From: Burkholderiaceae bacterium
GTDB lineage: Bacteria > Pseudomonadota > Gammaproteobacteria > Burkholderiales > Burkholderiaceae_C
Length of the DNA: 64,000 bases
Direction of reading: 5' to 3'
Assembly: GCA_030123545.1 (NCBI GenBank)
Contig: CP126124.1
Span: forward strand, 2,728,001-2,792,000
The notes beneath the pieces were generated by a model, which made no database searches, was not told the DNA's origin, and worked only from the letters and a program-made list of their open reading frames with translations. Both the position numbers and the translations under genes were made by a program. Shown here piece by piece: positions 61,267 through 64,000 of this stretch. Position 1 is the stretch's first letter, and every line of letters starts with the position of its first letter.

Positions 61267-64000
61267 TTAGAACCCTTGCACCCGAAGGTCGGCCAGCATC
61301 TCGTCCGCATCCCTCAGTGCCACGGAACGCATCCAGAAGCGCAGGCGGTCAGGCTTGAGCAGGAAGACAAAGTTTCCGTCGTAGATGCGCGCTATCCGCG
61401 TGATTTGCAGCGATTGCCCTTGGCGCTCCTGCAGCAACGACGCCAACCTGTCCTTCAACGCATCCGCACCTTGCCATTCCACCTTGCCAGCACCAAAAAC
61501 AAACGGCTGGCAAATAACCCCTGGCCACGTTTGCGGCGCGAGCGCCTTTATCGACTTCTTCTTGTAAATGGCGTTGATCTGGCGCACGAAGACATCGTTG
61601 AAGGCCGACATACTGGACAGACCACTGTTCTTCATCACCTCGGAGTCTTCACCCAGTCGAATGAAGTCGCGGTAGTGGTCCACGATGTCGTCCACCAGAA
61701 TCGATTCGTTGGGACTCAGGTCGAGGGTGCCTTCTGCAGGATACAGGATGGAGAACACATCGTCCGCCTGCAGCGCGGTAGCCTTCTGCACAAACAAGCG
61801 CGGACTCACCAATGCAAGGTGGGCTTGCAATGCACGCCGCGATGTCGACATCCATTTGTCGAGCTTGCGCAGGGCTGCAATGTCCTTCTGCTCCGCACAG
61901 AACCCTACGATCTGCTGACCATAGGTAAGGTACGAATCCGTCCACAAGCAATGTGGGAGGTCCATCTGCTCGCGAACAAGAAGCATGGGCGGTGTGTAGC
62001 GACCACTCGTATAGGCGGTCTTGAAGAGAGTGCCTTTGGCAGTCGTAATACGCTGGCGGTCCAACCCATCCACAGTCAAGGCGTCCGATGGAACGTATTT
62101 CTTCCCAGAAATATGCTTCGCAGGCTCACGCTTGCCACTCAGTCCTTCGATGAATCCTTCGCCGTGGTTCCAATTCTTCTTCTTCGCGTATTCGCCCAGC
62201 GTCCGATAGTTCTTCAGGCGATCGACAAAGCCCAGCGTGCGGCCGCCACCAAACAGGTCGGCTCTCCACACTGCATCGTTTTCCAGCGCGAGTTCTCTCG
62301 GCAGCCAATGCAGGTCGTAATAGTCGATGTCGAATCCCTGCTCGGCATCCGAGCGTCCGCTGCGTCGGAACGTTGCGTGCAGGATCTGCCTGTCTTCCGG
62401 CGCCGTCCTGGCTTCGGCGACGATGACAACGACCTTCGTGTCGGCCTTGCCCCTCTGGAACAGCCCACGCACTGAAATGAAGTCCAGAATCTCACGCACA
62501 TCCCATTTGCCGATGAAGCTCCGACGCAGGGCAATCGACTGTTGGTTGTAGAGGAAGTTGTATTGCTGCAGCATGCTCAGCACACCGCCCTCGGCAACCA
62601 TCTCCATCGCTTCGTGCAGGAACAGGTAGGCAAGCTGCTTGTCGGGGAGGGTGCCATGCGTGGCGTTGTATCGCTCGTAGCTTCGCACAGCGCCAGGCGT
62701 CGTCAGTTTCGACGCAAACGGCGGATTGCCTACAACGACCCCTATCGGTGCCGTGATGACGCCTTGTTCCTTCGCCTCGAAGAAACAAGACCAGTGCAAC
62801 GTCTCACCAGCCAGTGGTGGGAACAACTTGATGGTGGCTCGGATGGTCTCCGGTTCCAGCGCATCACAAAGAGCCAGGCACAAGCTGAAGGCGGCCAGTT
62901 CGATCGCACCCTCTTCGCGATCGATTCCGTGCACGTACTGAAGCAATCCCTTGAGGACAGCGACATCAGGCTTCTGCCATTGGTTGCGGCTGCGCCAGTG
63001 AAGCACCAACCGCTTGTAGGCTTCGACCAGGAACACACCCGAACCACACGATGGGTCCAGGATGATCTCCCCGCGCTCTTGCAGCCGGTCAAGCCGCTCC
63101 CAGTTCAGCGACTCCTCCAACATCAGGCGCACCAGGAATGGTGGCGTATAGACAGAACTATCGGCATCCTTGACGAACAGCTGATAGATGTGACTGATCA
63201 GTTCAACGGGAAGGTCCTTGAACGAATAGAGCTGCCACAACGTCAACTGACCGCCAACCTCCTCGCGCCCTTCGATAAGCCGGGAAAAGCGGATCAGTTG
63301 CTGGCTGCCTCTCAAGCGCTCGCGGTCAGCGTCACTGAAGGAGAATACGTGGCCGTTGAAGCGCCTCTCCAGATCCTCAAGCAGCGCCACGAGTGCTGGA
63401 CCATTGGCCAGCACCTGGAAAAACTTTTCTGCACCTGGCAGGAAGCGCGCCAGATAACCATCCTTGAAGACCTCGCGCTGCTCCAAGTATGCGATCAGCA
63501 AGGACAGGATCAGCAGCTTGCGGCGCAAATGTCTTGGCAGGATGCCTTCGGTATTTAAGTCGTCGCTGATCTCCTTGACCGCCGTGATGAGACCCTTGTG
63601 CGCGGACTTGTTGGATGACAGCAATACCTTGCAGGCCGCCGTGTCATCCCATAGCGTGCCGTTGCGCAATTGCTCCGCACTCCACCATGGGTCGCTGGCA
63701 ACCGTGGACGCCAATGCCAAAGTGCGGACTGGATTGCAGACCAGCTCTCCGGATGAAGACACGAAGTCAGGGCCGTGAGCGCACCTGAAGAGTTGCAGTT
63801 GACCAGGCAGCTTTCGGTAGATCAGGGGTACGCCACCCCAACTCCAGAGCTTCTTGTGAATCTCCGCAAACTCATGATCTCGCTCAGGACCGTCTGCGAC
63901 AAACACGAAGGCCTGCGGCACCGAGCGTTTGCCATTGCGGCCCGCCTCGAAGAACACCGCCTGCGCGCCGTACTCGCGCGCCTTCTCCATCAGAACAACC
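61267..64000 (-). CDS. Large N6-adenine DNA methyltransferase (partial at right edge)
   Basis: At least 907 residues. The frame has no stop up to the edge and reads VVLMEKAREY..., so the first visible ATG (63990) is probably internal. Motif I DPSCGSGVFLVE (near 311 of the visible ATG) and motif IV NPPF (near 421) mark an Eco57I/PglX-type adenine methylase. The N-terminal part before the motif and the long C-terminal part are unassigned. Likely part of a restriction or BREX-like defence unit. Confidence 0.82.
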   Translation of the reverse strand, partial: VVLMEKAREYGAQAVFFEAGRNGKRSVPQAFVFVADGPERDHEFAEIHKKLWSWGGVPLIYRKLPGQLQLFRCAHGPDFVSSSGELVCNPVRTLALASTVASDPWWSAEQLRNGTLWDDTAACKVLLSSNKSAHKGLITAVKEISDDLNTEGILPRHLRRKLLILSLLIAYLEQREVFKDGYLARFLPGAEKFFQVLANGPALVALLEDLERRFNGHVFSFSDADRERLRGSQQLIRFSRLIEGREEVGGQLTLWQLYSFKDLPVELISHIYQLFVKDADSSVYTPPFLVRLMLEESLNWERLDRLQERGEIILDPSCGSGVFLVEAYKRLVLHWRSRNQWQKPDVAVLKGLLQYVHGIDREEGAIELAAFSLCLALCDALEPETIRATIKLFPPLAGETLHWSCFFEAKEQGVITAPIGVVVGNPPFASKLTTPGAVRSYERYNATHGTLPDKQLAYLFLHEAMEMVAEGGVLSMLQQYNFLYNQQSIALRRSFIGKWDVREILDFISVRGLFQRGKADTKVVVIVAEARTAPEDRQILHATFRRSGRSDAEQGFDIDYYDLHWLPRELALENDAVWRADLFGGGRTLGFVDRLKNYRTLGEYAKKKNWNHGEGFIEGLSGKREPAKHISGKKYVPSDALTVDGLDRQRITTAKGTLFKTAYTSGRYTPPMLLVREQMDLPHCLWTDSYLTYGQQIVGFCAEQKDIAALRKLDKWMSTSRRALQAHLALVSPRLFVQKATALQADDVFSILYPAEGTLDLSPNESILVDDIVDHYRDFIRLGEDSEVMKNSGLSSMSAFNDVFVRQINAIYKKKSIKALAPQTWPGVICQPFVFGAGKVEWQGADALKDRLASLLQERQGQSLQITRIARIYDGNFVFLLKPDRLRFWMRSVALRDADEMLADLRVQGF

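Larger units (their letters stand above)
11623..64000. mobile_element. Tn4371-family integrative conjugative element (right end in window)
   Basis: The gene order relaxase, cargo, LysR traR, EexN, traG, RHH, trbB-C-D-E-J-L-F-G-I, DUF2274, then the element end is that of Tn4371-like ICEs, as is the repA/parA/traF/DUF2840/DUF2285 core on the other side. The integrase end lies beyond 64,000. Copper cargo sits between relaxase and traR, a usual cargo slot. Accessory DNA with restriction-like genes lies at the other side. Confidence 0.9.

Overview
The window is a piece of a betaproteobacterial chromosome, most likely Alcaligenaceae (Achromobacter/Bordetella/Alcaligenes type). The tmRNA encodes the tag ANDERFALAA, which I recall from Bordetella and Alcaligenes, and the core genes gph and ubiG lie beside it. 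This core is only about 2 kb (9.77-11.6 kb) and has a different mobile element on each side.

Left element (1 to about 9.7 kb): a genomic island whose far end is outside the window. A leftward block carries an XRE repressor, an ImmA/IrrE-type metallopeptidase, two large unknown proteins, a small HTH protein, an unknown protein and a phage-like RecA/AAA ATPase cut by the window edge. A rightward block carries a small ORF, a DUF2924 protein, a large serine recombinase and two tandem paralogous HTH proteins. Its cargo is merR, merT, merP and a GDCCVxC-family protein, with no merA.

Right element (11.62 kb to beyond 64 kb): an integrative conjugative element of the Tn4371 family. Its end is marked by TTTTTCAT (read on the minus strand), directly upstream of ubiG. 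From this end inward come a mating-pair module (DUF2274, trbI, G, F, L, J, E, D, C, B, an RHH protein, traG), an EexN lipoprotein and a LysR regulator (traR). Next is a 20-kb copper/silver resistance cargo: cusCBA; a P-type ATPase under a CueR-like promoter; a copAB/cupredoxin/cusF/DUF2933/cytochrome c operon; copRS; a DUF4148 protein; and a second multicopper oxidase. The core then resumes with relaxase, traF, DUF2840, a small RHH-like protein, parA, repA, an AlpA-like protein, DUF2285, DUF2958, XRE, DUF736, GNAT, a ParB-like protein and DUF932. Variable DNA follows: a basic-tailed unknown protein, and a PD-(D/E)XK-like protein next to a large adenine methyltransferase that runs off the right edge.

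The parts fit one mobile unit. Relaxase, TraG and the Trb channel move the DNA. TraF probably matures the TrbC pilin, and EexN should limit redundant entry. RepA, ParA and ParB may stabilise the excised circle. The copper genes combine cytoplasmic export (P-type ATPase), periplasm-to-outside efflux (CusCBA) and periplasmic oxidation and binding (CopA, CopB, cupredoxin, CusF). No insertion sequence, CRISPR array or tRNA gene was recognised.
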